Shown piece by piece: positions 54,198 through 63,014 of a stretch of DNA of 64,000 nt; the first letter of the stretch is position 1, and every line of letters starts with the position of its first letter. The notes beneath the pieces were generated by a model. That model was not told where the DNA came from and searched no databases. It saw only the letters and a program-made list of their open reading frames with translations. The translations under genes and the position numbers were made by a program. Location of the stretch: positions 3,516,501 to 3,580,500 of the forward strand of contig NZ_AP023272.1 in the NCBI RefSeq assembly GCF_013426735.1, read 5' to 3'. Origin of the DNA: Agrobacterium vitis (GTDB lineage: Bacteria; Pseudomonadota; Alphaproteobacteria; Rhizobiales; Rhizobiaceae).

Positions 54198-55154
54198 ATG
54201 CCCGATCTGGACAATGAATGCGGGCGACTACTACAGGATCAGGAGCACAGCCAAGGAATGGGCAGGCAAGGCGAACGGACCGGCAAATCACGGCGCATCG
54301 ACCGGTATGGCGAGCGGCTGAAAAAGCGCCGCGATCAGCTGTCACCCGGCCTCGTGACCGTCGCCGATTATATCGATGGCCATCGCCATGCGGTGTTGAG
54401 CAAATCGGCGCTGGAAATCGCCTTCGAGACCGGCACATCCGACGCCACCGTGATCCGCGCCATTCAGGCGCTGGGCTTTCGCGGCCTGATCGACCTGAAG
54501 GAAACGCTGAAAACCTATCTGGGCGAAACCGATTCCCCCATCGAGAAAATGGCCGCGACCACCGAGGACATCAGCGGTAACAGCGATGCCGCCGTGAATT
54601 TTGTGCTGGAAAACCAGCAGACTGCGCTGGCGGCACTGGCAAGCCCGGAAAATCGGGCCGCTCTTTCCAAGGCAGCCCTCCTGATGGCCGAGGCCCGCGC
54701 CATCGGGGTTTTCGGCATCGGCGCATCCGGCATTATCGCCAGTTACGGCGCAAGGCTGTTTTCGCGCTCCGGGTTTCCCTCCTATGCGCTCAACACCACA
54801 GGAATTTCGCTGGCCGAACAATTGCTCGGGCTTGGCACCGGCCATGTGCTGGTCATGCTGCTGCATGGCCGTCCGCATCGCGAAGCCATGACAGTGATTT
54901 CCGAGGCCAAGCGGCTGGACGTGCCGCTGATCCTGGTGCTGGGGCAGGCGGAAAGCGTGCTGCGCCAGCATGCCAGCGTCAGCCTCGTCGTTCCGCGCGC
55001 CAAAAGCGAGCAGGTGGCGCTGCATGCGCCCTCACTGGTGGTGATCGAAACCCTGGCGCTGGCGCTTTCGGCTCTCAAACCGGAACGGACGCTGGAAACG
55101 CTGAACCGGCTGGTGGAGCTGCGCAGCGCCATTCGCCCCGACAAACGTGGGTAA
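54198..55154 (+). CDS. RpiR/MurR-family transcriptional regulator
   Basis: This 318-residue regulator has an N-terminal helix-turn-helix of RpiR type (LSPGLVTVADYIDGHRHAVLSKSALEIAFETGTSDATVIRAIQALGFRGLIDLKETL). A C-terminal SIS sugar-phosphate-binding domain follows (ARAIGVFGIGASGIIASYGARLFSRSGFPSYALNTTGISLAEQLLGLGTGHVLVMLLHGR). ATG at 54198 has GGTGGAG just upstream, though the spacing is short; a TTG at 54165 is less likely. It is divergent from the TonB receptor. Such regulators usually respond to phosphosugars, so its target here is unclear; control of a heme/siderophore receptor by an RpiR protein is possible. Confidence 0.85.
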   Translation: MPDLDNECGRLLQDQEHSQGMGRQGERTGKSRRIDRYGERLKKRRDQLSPGLVTVADYIDGHRHAVLSKSALEIAFETGTSDATVIRAIQALGFRGLIDLKETLKTYLGETDSPIEKMAATTEDISGNSDAAVNFVLENQQTALAALASPENRAALSKAALLMAEARAIGVFGIGASGIIASYGARLFSRSGFPSYALNTTGISLAEQLLGLGTGHVLVMLLHGRPHREAMTVISEAKRLDVPLILVLGQAESVLRQHASVSLVVPRAKSEQVALHAPSLVVIETLALALSALKPERTLETLNRLVELRSAIRPDKRG

Positions 55155-55162
55155 CGACTTGA

Positions 55163-56788
55163 TTATGCCGCGTGCAGGCCGGGCGCTTCCTGCCCGGTGC
55201 GCTCCACATATTCCGTATAACCACCGCCATATTGATGGATGCCATCCGGCGTCAGTTCCAGGACGCGGTTGGACAAGGCGGCCAGAAAATGCCGGTCATG
55301 GCTGACGAACAGCATGGTGCCTTCATAGGCCGACAATGCCTTGATCAGCATTTCCTTGGTATCGAGATCCAGATGGTTGGTCGGCTCGTCCAGAACCAGC
55401 AGATTTGGTGGGTCGAACAGCATGGCCGCCATCACCAACCGGGCTTTCTCGCCGCCTGACAGCACCCGGCAGCGCTTTTCGACATCGTCGCCGGAAAAGC
55501 CGAAGCAACCGGCCAATGCCCTGAGCGGCGCCTGCCCTGCCTTCGGAAAGCTTTCCTCCAGCCATTGCAGCACAGTGCTATCGCCATCCAGCACATCCAT
55601 GGCATGCTGGGCGAAATAGCCGAGTTTGACACTGGCGCCGATGCTGACCGTGCCTTGATCCGGCTCGGTTGTGCCGGCAACCAGCTTCAGCAGCGTCGAT
55701 TTTCCAGCGCCGTTGATGCCCATGATGCACCAGCGTTCGCGCCGGCGGACCATGAAATCCAGACCCTGATAAATCGTCCGGCTGCCATAAGCCTTGTGGA
55801 CATTCTTGATATTGATGACGTCGTCACCGGAGCGTGGCGCGGGCAGGAAGTCGAACGCCACCGTCTGGCGACGGCGCGGCGGCTCGACCCGGTCGATCTT
55901 GTCGAGTTTCTTCACCCGGCTCTGCACCTGGGCGGCATGAGAGGCGCGCGCCTTGAACCGCTCGATAAACTTGATTTCCTTGGCCAGCATTGCCTGCTGA
56001 CGCTCGAATTGCGCCTGCTGCTGCTTCTCGTTCTGGGCGCGCTGGCCCTCGTAAAAACCATAGTCGCCGGAATAGCTGGTCAGCGAACCGCCATCGATCT
56101 CGATGATCTTGGTGACGATCCGGTTCATGAACTCGCGGTCATGTGAGGTCATCAACAAGGCGCCATCGTAATTCTTCAGGAAGCTTTCCAGCCAGATCAG
56201 GCTTTCGAGATCGAGATGGTTGCTGGGTTCGTCAAGCAGCATCACATCGGGCCGCATCAATAGAATACGCGCCAGTGCCACGCGCATCTTCCAGCCACCC
56301 GACAGCTTGCCGACATCACCATCCATCATCTCCTGGGAAAAGCTCAGCCCATCCAGCACCTCGCGCGCCCGGCCTTCCAGAGCGTAGCCATCCAGCTCTT
56401 CGTAGCGCGCCTGGACCTCGCCGTAGCGCTCGATGATCGCATCCATTTCGTCCATCCGGTCGGGGTCCGACATGGCACCTTCCAGCTCGCGCAATTCTGC
56501 CGCCACTGTGCTGACAGGCCCTGCCCCATCCATGACCTCAGCGACAGCCGAACGCCCGGACATTTCGCCGACATCCTGGTTGAAATAGCCGATGGTCACA
56601 CCTTTTTCGGTCGCGACCTGGCCTTCGTCGGGCGATTCCTCGCCGGTGATCATCCGAAACAGCGTGGTCTTGCCAGCACCGTTCGGCCCGACCAGGCCAA
56701 TCTTCTCCCCCTTGTTCAGGGCGGCAGAGGCCTCGATGAACAACAGGCGATGGCTGTTCTGCTTGGAGATATTTTCAATACGGATCAT
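55163..56788 (-). CDS. ABC-F family ATPase
   Basis: This 541-residue soluble protein has two ABC cassettes and no membrane segments. Walker A motifs are GPNGAGKTT (about residues 35-43) and GINGAGKST. The signatures are LSGGW and LSGGEKAR, and the Walker B/D-loops are LLLDEPSNHLD and LVLDEPTNHLD. The charged interdomain linker (FYEGQRAQNEKQQQAQFERQQAMLAKEIKFIERFKARASHAAQVQSRVKKLDKIDRVEPPRRR) is the ribosome-contacting P-site tether of ABC-F proteins. It probably acts on stalled ribosomes, close to YbiT/EttA types. It converges on the RpiR gene. Confidence 0.9.
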   Translation of the reverse strand: MIRIENISKQNSHRLLFIEASAALNKGEKIGLVGPNGAGKTTLFRMITGEESPDEGQVATEKGVTIGYFNQDVGEMSGRSAVAEVMDGAGPVSTVAAELRELEGAMSDPDRMDEMDAIIERYGEVQARYEELDGYALEGRAREVLDGLSFSQEMMDGDVGKLSGGWKMRVALARILLMRPDVMLLDEPSNHLDLESLIWLESFLKNYDGALLMTSHDREFMNRIVTKIIEIDGGSLTSYSGDYGFYEGQRAQNEKQQQAQFERQQAMLAKEIKFIERFKARASHAAQVQSRVKKLDKIDRVEPPRRRQTVAFDFLPAPRSGDDVINIKNVHKAYGSRTIYQGLDFMVRRRERWCIMGINGAGKSTLLKLVAGTTEPDQGTVSIGASVKLGYFAQHAMDVLDGDSTVLQWLEESFPKAGQAPLRALAGCFGFSGDDVEKRCRVLSGGEKARLVMAAMLFDPPNLLVLDEPTNHLDLDTKEMLIKALSAYEGTMLFVSHDRHFLAALSNRVLELTPDGIHQYGGGYTEYVERTGQEAPGLHAA

Positions 56789-56895
56789 GTCACAAGGCCT
56801 GGAAACGGTGGTTTTTGCGCCTTATGGCACGGCTTGCGCGTCCTGTCGCGCCCATTTCTCCATCCGATGCTTCGGAATGGCCGATGCATAGCGGA
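56789..56895. other. Upstream region of the ABC-F gene
   Basis: No gene is seen in these 107 bp. They must carry the minus-strand promoter of the ABC-F gene, bounded by repeat copy B. Confidence 0.4.
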
Positions 56896-57029
56896 CCTTA
56901 TACGAAGATTCATTGAAAATGTCTCTTCGTATTCCCTTTGAAAATATCTCAAGCCTCTGATGCATTTGGGATATTTTCAATTTTTCAAGTCGAGGAGGCG
57001 TCAGCATGTCAGAGACTTGGCATTAAAGG
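56896..57029 (+). repeat. Dispersed palindromic repeat, copy B
   Basis: This is the second copy of the 50606-50739 repeat, aligned without gaps at a constant offset of 6290 bp. Both inverted repeats are kept. In the second, TCTCAA/TTGGGA still pairs through a G/U. It lies between the ABC-F gene and the polysaccharide genes. Confidence 0.75.
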
Positions 57030-57242
57030 GCCTGCGATTGTCTCAAATCCGCCAAATGCCTGAATTATCGCGTATTTGCCATGTCACGAGCAGGAAAGCC
57101 TCCTGCAAAAACCCGATATAACGGCACAGGTGGAACTCATGCTTGACTTTGGAGGGCTGGCGACGAAAAAGCTGGCATTCACTATGCTTCGACGCGACAT
57201 GCTTTTCCGTGACTGGCGGGAAAGCTAAAGGAGATGGCCCTC
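57030..57242 (+). promoter_or_regulatory. Upstream region of the polysaccharide genes
   Basis: No gene is seen in these 213 bp. The region ends in the ribosome binding site AAAGGAG at 57227-57233, which points to the GTG at 57243 as the start of the first glycosyltransferase. Confidence 0.4.
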
Positions 57243-58451
57243 GTGCATTTTGCATCCGCAGCCCGGCATCTATTGTCTTTCCTCGGGTTGAAGACATCAA
57301 GGAAAACATTGATCGAGCGTCAAATCGATCATCTCAAGTCATTCGTAAGCTACGAGCCTTCCGGTGGGCGCCCTCCCCTGGACACTCTGGATATGTCCCG
57401 GCTGCGCATCACCTGGGTCATTCCGGATTTCATGCCGGGAGCGGGCGGCCATATGACGATTTTCCGGATCGCAAGCTATCTTGAACGCTTCGGTCATGAC
57501 GTTCGCTTCCTGGTGCAGAATCCGAAGGTTCATAAAACCGCCGCAGCCGCTCTGGAAACGATCAACACCCATTTTCAGCCGTTTTCCGGATCCCTGGATC
57601 TGTTCAAGGGTGCGACGCCGCAAGCTGAAGGCGATGCCTTGATCGCAACAGACCGCTTTACCTGCTACCCGGTCAACGCCATGCAGGGCTTTACCCGCAA
57701 ATTCTATTTCGTACAGGATTACGAACCGTCCTTCTATCCATCGGGGACGGAAGCCCTGCTCACCGAAGCAACCTACCGTTTCGATTTCGATTGTCTTTGC
57801 GCCGGCGATTGGCTGCATAAGCGCATGTCGCAGCAATATGGACGATGGTCGATGTCATGGCCGCTTGCCTATGATGCAGGTATCTACAATCTCAGCACCG
57901 GCACGAAGGAGCGCCGCAGCAAACGCATTGCCCTTTATGCACGCTATGTCACGCCACGCCGCGCTGTTGAGCTTGCCTTCATGGCCCTCGATATCCTGAG
58001 AAAGCGCAATGTCGATTTTGAAGTCGATTTTTTTGGTTGGCCCTTGGGCAAACTCGACGTTGATTTCCCCTATCGTGATCTTCGCATTCTGAAAGGTCCG
58101 CAACTGGCCGAGCTTTATCGCGAGGCAACCGTTGGCGTGGTATTTTCAGCCACAAATCATTCGCTGGTGAACAAGGAAATGATGGCTTGCGGGCTTCCCG
58201 TCATCGATCTCGATCTCGATACCGTCCGCTCGATCTTTCCCGACAATGCCATGGCCTTCGCCGAACCGACACCGGAGGGCATAGCCGATCAGATCGAACG
58301 CCTGCTCAAGCAGCCTGAGGAACGCGACCGTCTTCGGCAAGGCGGCCTTGATTATGTGAAGGACCTGTCCTGGGAGAAATCGGCGCGTCTCGTCGAGGCG
58401 GCAATCCGGGAACGGGTAACCCATGGTGCGCAGCAGGGAGCGCAATCATGA
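57243..58451 (+). CDS. Glycosyltransferase, family 4 (WsaF-like)
   Basis: This 402-residue transferase of GT-B fold is probably used in surface polysaccharide synthesis. The N-terminal domain has RITWVIPDFMPGAGGHMTIFRIASYLERFGHDV, a pattern of WsaF-type rhamnosyltransferases. The C-terminal domain has KRIALYARYVTPRRAVELAFMALDIL and the donor-site segment GVVFSATNHSLVNKEMMACGLPVIDLDLD. The GTG at 57243 lies 9 nt after AAAGGAG, whereas the ATG at 57234 directly abuts that site and is unlikely to be used. It overlaps the next gene by 4 bp. Confidence 0.82.
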   Translation: MHFASAARHLLSFLGLKTSRKTLIERQIDHLKSFVSYEPSGGRPPLDTLDMSRLRITWVIPDFMPGAGGHMTIFRIASYLERFGHDVRFLVQNPKVHKTAAAALETINTHFQPFSGSLDLFKGATPQAEGDALIATDRFTCYPVNAMQGFTRKFYFVQDYEPSFYPSGTEALLTEATYRFDFDCLCAGDWLHKRMSQQYGRWSMSWPLAYDAGIYNLSTGTKERRSKRIALYARYVTPRRAVELAFMALDILRKRNVDFEVDFFGWPLGKLDVDFPYRDLRILKGPQLAELYREATVGVVFSATNHSLVNKEMMACGLPVIDLDLDTVRSIFPDNAMAFAEPTPEGIADQIERLLKQPEERDRLRQGGLDYVKDLSWEKSARLVEAAIRERVTHGAQQGAQS

Positions 58452-59419
58452 CGAAATACCATTGCGCCGTGGTTATTCCGACCAAGAATGCCATGGCAGT
58501 CCTGCCGAAGGTGATGGAAAAGGTGCTTCACCAGCAAACATCCTGGCCCTATGAAATCATTGTCATCGATTCAGGCTCTCGCGATGGCACGAAAGACTAT
58601 CTTTGCAGCCTGGAACGGGTGCGGCTGATCGAAATCGATCCGCGTGACTTCGGCCACGGCAAGACCCGCAATCTCGGCATTCAGACCGCAGATGCCCAGT
58701 TCGTAGCCTTTCTCACTCATGACGCGGAGCCTGTCGATGAACATTGGCTGGCGCGCATGGTCGCGGTCGCGGAACAGGATATCCGGATCGCCGGTGTGTT
58801 CGGCCGCCATATCGCCTACGATACCGCGTCGCCTTTTACCAAAAACGATCTCGACCAGCATTTCCGAGGCTTCCTGCATCATCCGCTGATCGTTCATAAG
58901 GACCTTGATCCGGCCCGCTATCAGGCCGATGAAGGCTGGCGGCAATTGCTGCATTTTTACTCTGACAATAATTCCCTGATGCGCAAATCCGTATGGGAAC
59001 GTTTCCCCTACCCCGATGTGGAGTTTGCCGAGGATCAATTATGGGCGAAGAGCATTATCGAGGCTGGCTATTGGAAAGCCTATGCGCCGGACGCAGTGGT
59101 CTATCATTCCCATGACTACAGTTTCATCGAACAGCTTCGCCGGGCTTTCGACGAATCCCGCAACTTCACCCGGTATTTTGGCTATCGGCTCTCACCGAAC
59201 CTGGGACAGGCTCTGGCCGGGATGGGCAAGTTTACCGTCCAGGCTTTTCGCCAGAAGATCGATCCGGCTTATGGAGCAATTACCTTTAGGGACAGGTTGA
59301 AACGGGCCACGCAACGCATCGCCCTGGTCGCCGGGCATTGTCTTGGCGCCAATCACGAAAAACTGCCTGGTTTTCTAACGGATCGCCTGTCCCTTGATAA
59401 CAGGCTGTTCAAGTCCTAA
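58448..59419 (+). CDS. Glycosyltransferase, family 2 (rhamnosyltransferase-like)
   Basis: This 323-residue GT-A transferase has the nucleotide-binding start CAVVIPTKNAMAVLPKVMEKVLHQQTSWPYEIIVIDSGSRDGTKDYL. A DxD-like HDAEP lies near residue 98, and the acceptor segment PYPDVEFAEDQLWAKSIIEAGYWKAYAPDAVVYHSHDYSF resembles the RfbF/RgpF rhamnosyltransferases. It is coupled to the GT4 gene by ATGA. The two enzymes probably act in turn on one glycan. Confidence 0.85.
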   Translation: MTKYHCAVVIPTKNAMAVLPKVMEKVLHQQTSWPYEIIVIDSGSRDGTKDYLCSLERVRLIEIDPRDFGHGKTRNLGIQTADAQFVAFLTHDAEPVDEHWLARMVAVAEQDIRIAGVFGRHIAYDTASPFTKNDLDQHFRGFLHHPLIVHKDLDPARYQADEGWRQLLHFYSDNNSLMRKSVWERFPYPDVEFAEDQLWAKSIIEAGYWKAYAPDAVVYHSHDYSFIEQLRRAFDESRNFTRYFGYRLSPNLGQALAGMGKFTVQAFRQKIDPAYGAITFRDRLKRATQRIALVAGHCLGANHEKLPGFLTDRLSLDNRLFKS

Positions 59420-59687
59420 ATCGTCTTGAAACGCAAACGTGACATTCCAATTTCTCTCACGCCACGTTACCGCCATATCTACCGATGATATCAACAAAAT
59501 AAGAAGGATCGGTCTGTGAGCGGCAGAACTGCTTGAGGTTCGCATCGAGATGCGATCTGCGAAGCAGTAATGAACGGCCTTGGCTGTTGCCCGTTGAGAC
59601 GAAGCAATTGAGAATATATGAGCAAAAGGGTATGACCGTTACGGACAAAGGATGTTTCCGCATCGCTTGCGCCAACAGGAACGCAAT

Positions 59688-60899
59688 ATGAGCCTTGAAG
59701 TCGGTTTTCCCGTTCATGATGCCCAAAAGACCAATCGAGGACAAGCCGGCACCCCTGGCCTGTCTGAAAAAGGTATTGTCGGGACGCTGCTTGGCCTGTT
59801 TTTCACCAAGAAAAACTCTCTTATTGCTTTCGTGCTGGTGCCGAGTGTTTTTGCAGCGATTTATTATTTCCTGATTGCCAGCGGCCAGTATATTTCCGAG
59901 ACCCGTATGGTTGTTCGCACCATCGGCGTCAGCGAACGTTTCGACACGTCTGAGCAAAGAGAAGGCCGCTCGATCATCGGGGGCGATTCGCTGACGCAGG
60001 ATTCGTATATTGTCGCCAATTATCTGAAATCGCCTCAAATTGTCAGAAAGCTGGACACCGAAATCGGGCTACGCAATTTTTTCTTGAAAGACGATATCGA
60101 CCCGCTATCACGCCTGTCCAGCGACCCCACATCCGAGGACCTTCATAAATACTGGATGCAGCATGTCGATACCTATGTCGACGGCCCGTCCGGCATTATC
60201 ATTTTTACCGTTCGAGCCTTCTCGCCCGAGGATTCGGTCAGCATATCCAAGGCGGCTCTCGCCGCTGCCGATGAAATGATCAGCAAGATTTCCGACAAGG
60301 CCAAGAGCGACCTGGTTGATCGGGTCGAACACGACTTGATCAGCAGCCTAGAAGACTATCGCAAGGCGCTGGACGATCTGCGGGAATATCAGAACAAGAC
60401 AGGTATTCTCGATCCGGTTTCGTCCGCAAAAATGGTCAGCACGATCATTTCGAAGCTGACTGAGCAGAAATTGAACCTGACAGTCGATCTGAAATCTCTT
60501 GAAGCCGCCAAAGCGGACAATACGGCGCGCGGACGAGAGCTTCGCCGGTCGATCCAGGCGATTGACGACCAGATACAATTGCGCCAGAACAGCCTGGCTG
60601 GCAAGGATACCAATGATCCAACTCAGCTTTCGACCAGTATGATCGAGTTTTCAAGGCTGGAAACCCGCCGGATCGTGACCCAGGCGCTTTACGAAGCGAC
60701 AGTCAAAAATCTCGATACTGCAAAATCCACGGCACTGAAACGAACCACATTCGTTTCTATTTTCTCGGATTCGCACGCGCCAGAAAAGTCAAAATACCCT
60801 GAACGTTTTTCCGCATGGCTCATTCTCTCTGCGGGCCTCTTCACGCTTTGGATGACAGCAACCCTGGTCTGGATGTCGATCGAGGATCATAAGGCCTGA
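59688..60899 (+). CDS. KpsE/CtrB-like polysaccharide export protein 1
   Basis: This 403-residue inner-membrane protein has two membrane segments at its ends (KKNSLIAFVLVPSVFAAIYYFLIASGQY near residue 45; FSAWLILSAGLFTLWMTATLVWMSI at the C-terminus). A large periplasmic domain with a coiled coil lies between (ISSLEDYRKALDDLREYQNKTG...). This is the KpsE/polysaccharide co-polymerase-export family used by ABC-type capsule exporters. ATG at 59688 follows AGGAA; the frame opens 36 bp earlier. It ends 2 bp before the ATPase gene. Confidence 0.85.
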   Translation: MSLEVGFPVHDAQKTNRGQAGTPGLSEKGIVGTLLGLFFTKKNSLIAFVLVPSVFAAIYYFLIASGQYISETRMVVRTIGVSERFDTSEQREGRSIIGGDSLTQDSYIVANYLKSPQIVRKLDTEIGLRNFFLKDDIDPLSRLSSDPTSEDLHKYWMQHVDTYVDGPSGIIIFTVRAFSPEDSVSISKAALAAADEMISKISDKAKSDLVDRVEHDLISSLEDYRKALDDLREYQNKTGILDPVSSAKMVSTIISKLTEQKLNLTVDLKSLEAAKADNTARGRELRRSIQAIDDQIQLRQNSLAGKDTNDPTQLSTSMIEFSRLETRRIVTQALYEATVKNLDTAKSTALKRTTFVSIFSDSHAPEKSKYPERFSAWLILSAGLFTLWMTATLVWMSIEDHKA

Positions 60900-60901
60900 C
60901 G

Positions 60902-61555
60902 ATGATCACCCTTGAGAACGTAACGAAATATTACAAGACAGCGGCTCATCGCCGATTTATCCTGCGCAATCAGAGCATGCAGTTTGTTGCCGGGCGGTCC
61001 TATGGACTGCTTGGGGTGAATGGCGCAGGGAAGTCGACCACCATGCGGCTGATCTCTGGCGCGGAACTGCCCAACAAGGGGCGCATTCATCGCCAGGTGC
61101 GGGTGTCCTGGCCACTTGGCTTTGCCAATGGCCTGAACCATATGTTGAGCGGAAAGGAAAATCTGAAATTCGTCGCCAGGGCCTATGGCGAGGATTTTCA
61201 CCGGGTGCTGCGCTTTGTCGCCGAATTTGCCGAAATTGGCAGCTATCTGAACGAACCGTTGCGCACCTATTCGTCTGGAATGGCGGCGCGTTTTGCATTT
61301 GGCCTTTCTATGGCCATTGAGTTCGATTGTTATCTTGTCGACGAAATAACGGCTGTCGGCGACTCGAATTTTCAAAGACGCTGCCGGGACGCCTTCAGGG
61401 CAAGACGTACAAAATCCGATGTCATCATGATTTCCCACGACATGGACACGATTAAGGATTATTGCGATGTCGTGCTTGTTTTAATTGACGGTCATATGGT
61501 GCAATTCGACAGTGTCGAAGAGGGTATCGCCACATATATGCGACTGAATCGCTAG
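60902..61555 (+). CDS. KpsT/CtrD-like polysaccharide export ATPase
   Basis: This 217-residue ABC ATPase has the length of KpsT/CtrD capsule exporters. Walker A is GVNGAGKST (38-46), the signature region SSGMAARFAFGLSMA, Walker B DCYLVDEITAVGD and the switch MISHDMD. It would energise translocation of a lipid-linked polysaccharide across the inner membrane. No KpsM-type permease gene is adjacent, which is unusual. Confidence 0.9.
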   Translation: MITLENVTKYYKTAAHRRFILRNQSMQFVAGRSYGLLGVNGAGKSTTMRLISGAELPNKGRIHRQVRVSWPLGFANGLNHMLSGKENLKFVARAYGEDFHRVLRFVAEFAEIGSYLNEPLRTYSSGMAARFAFGLSMAIEFDCYLVDEITAVGDSNFQRRCRDAFRARRTKSDVIMISHDMDTIKDYCDVVLVLIDGHMVQFDSVEEGIATYMRLNR

Positions 61556-61572
61556 AGTTTGCCTTGGGAAAA

Positions 61573-62862
61573 GTGGACGACGTGTCAGAGAAAACAGTGA
61601 CAGACGACAAGAAAATGATTGAGGCGGACCTGCCTCCTGTGCTTGCGCGCAGTCAAAAACTGGCGTCTGCGCTGAGTTCCTATGCACGCGCCCTGACGTT
61701 CGAAAACCGAAGCCGCCGCAATCTCTATCGGCTTGCGGGCCTTGCTCCCCGCACACGCGACCGGGTATTTGCCGTCATTTTAATGATCTTTATTGGTGCA
61801 ACATTCGTTTTGCCAATGAGCGGCAGCATCCTCTACTATGCATTTCTAGCAAGCCCCGGATATGCTTCGGAAGTACGGTTCATCGTGCGTTCCTCCGTTC
61901 CGTATCTGTCGCGCGACCGGTATTCGAGCGATACTGTCGAACCAAAGATGAAAATTGTCCAGGACACCGCCATCCTCCTGAACTATCTCAGCAGCCCGGC
62001 GGTCATCCAGGATTTGCAAAAATCTGTCGATCTTCACAAAATCTATGGTCGAGACGACATTGATTGGTTTTCTCGTCTTCGAAAAGACGCCACCCAGGAC
62101 GACATCCTCAAATACTGGAAAAAGCGATATAGTGCTTCGGTAAACGCGAAGAGCGGCATTGTGGAGCTCGAGGTCACCGCTTTTACCCCGCAAGAAGCGC
62201 ATGACCTGTCAAAATTGGTCCTGAAGCTTTCCGAGCAGCAGATCAACCAACTGAGTTCGGGAATGTGGGATGACCTTCTGGTCTCGACGCAGCGGGATGT
62301 GGACAATGCGACGAAGGAAGTCAGTGATCTCCGTGGGAAGCTTCGCGATACGCAGAATCAAACAGGCGTTTTCGATGTGGATCTGTCGGCCACCAGCATC
62401 ATTACCGTGTTGACCAATATCGAATCGAGTATTGCCGATCTGAAAAGCCGCCGCATGGCTCTCAGCCAGAGCGTTAGCGCGAGTTCTCCGCAGGTGGCCG
62501 ATATCGACAGGCGCATCGCGGCACTCGAGGAACAATCCAAAAGCATGCAGGCTAAAACTGCGGGCCTTTCGGCAGGTGCCGACGGTAATCTCGCCGATTA
62601 CTCAAGCCTGTTCAACAAGCTTAACCTTGATCTGAAAATGGCAGAAAGCCGCATGAAATCGGCAATCAGTGACTTCGAAAAAGTGAAGCTGGTCAGCTCT
62701 CTGCAACTTGTCTATCTTGACAGTTTTACCGATTCAACACTGCCTGACACCAACAAATATCCAAGTACCGGTCTGAACCTGTTCCTGAGTTTGCTGACCT
62801 TTGGCGCTATCTGTGGCGCAGCGTGCGGAACAGTGCTGCTTGTTCGCAAGAAGCTCGACTGA
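61573..62862 (+). CDS. KpsE/CtrB-like polysaccharide export protein 2
   Basis: This 429-residue protein is a paralog of the one at 59688: a membrane segment near residue 75 (VFAVILMIFIGATFVLPMSGSILYYAFL), a periplasmic coiled-coil domain (STQRDVDNATKEVSDLRGKLRDTQNQTGVFD...), and a C-terminal membrane segment (NLFLSLLTFGAICGAACGTVLLV). It has a longer cytoplasmic N-terminus. The start is uncertain: GTG at 61573 behind GGGAAAA, GTG at 61582 or TTG at 61564. Confidence 0.82.
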   Translation: MDDVSEKTVTDDKKMIEADLPPVLARSQKLASALSSYARALTFENRSRRNLYRLAGLAPRTRDRVFAVILMIFIGATFVLPMSGSILYYAFLASPGYASEVRFIVRSSVPYLSRDRYSSDTVEPKMKIVQDTAILLNYLSSPAVIQDLQKSVDLHKIYGRDDIDWFSRLRKDATQDDILKYWKKRYSASVNAKSGIVELEVTAFTPQEAHDLSKLVLKLSEQQINQLSSGMWDDLLVSTQRDVDNATKEVSDLRGKLRDTQNQTGVFDVDLSATSIITVLTNIESSIADLKSRRMALSQSVSASSPQVADIDRRIAALEEQSKSMQAKTAGLSAGADGNLADYSSLFNKLNLDLKMAESRMKSAISDFEKVKLVSSLQLVYLDSFTDSTLPDTNKYPSTGLNLFLSLLTFGAICGAACGTVLLVRKKLD

Positions 62863-63014
62863 ATTTAGGTTTTGCCGCGATATGGTGTGACGTGTACCCA
62901 ATAAATTAGGCTATTGGGATGCTGAATTTTGCACTTGTAGTCCCGCCGGGCAGAGAGAAAAGTTCCCATGGAGGCCCGAGGTTTAGCGGTCAGCGCCCGG
63001 GCAGGAGAAACGTC

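Noticed and set aside
50606..57029. Insertion sequence or composite transposon
   Set aside because: No transposase gene is in the block, and the 134-bp copies are too short and non-coding to be IS elements. A RIME/MITE-like repeat fits better.
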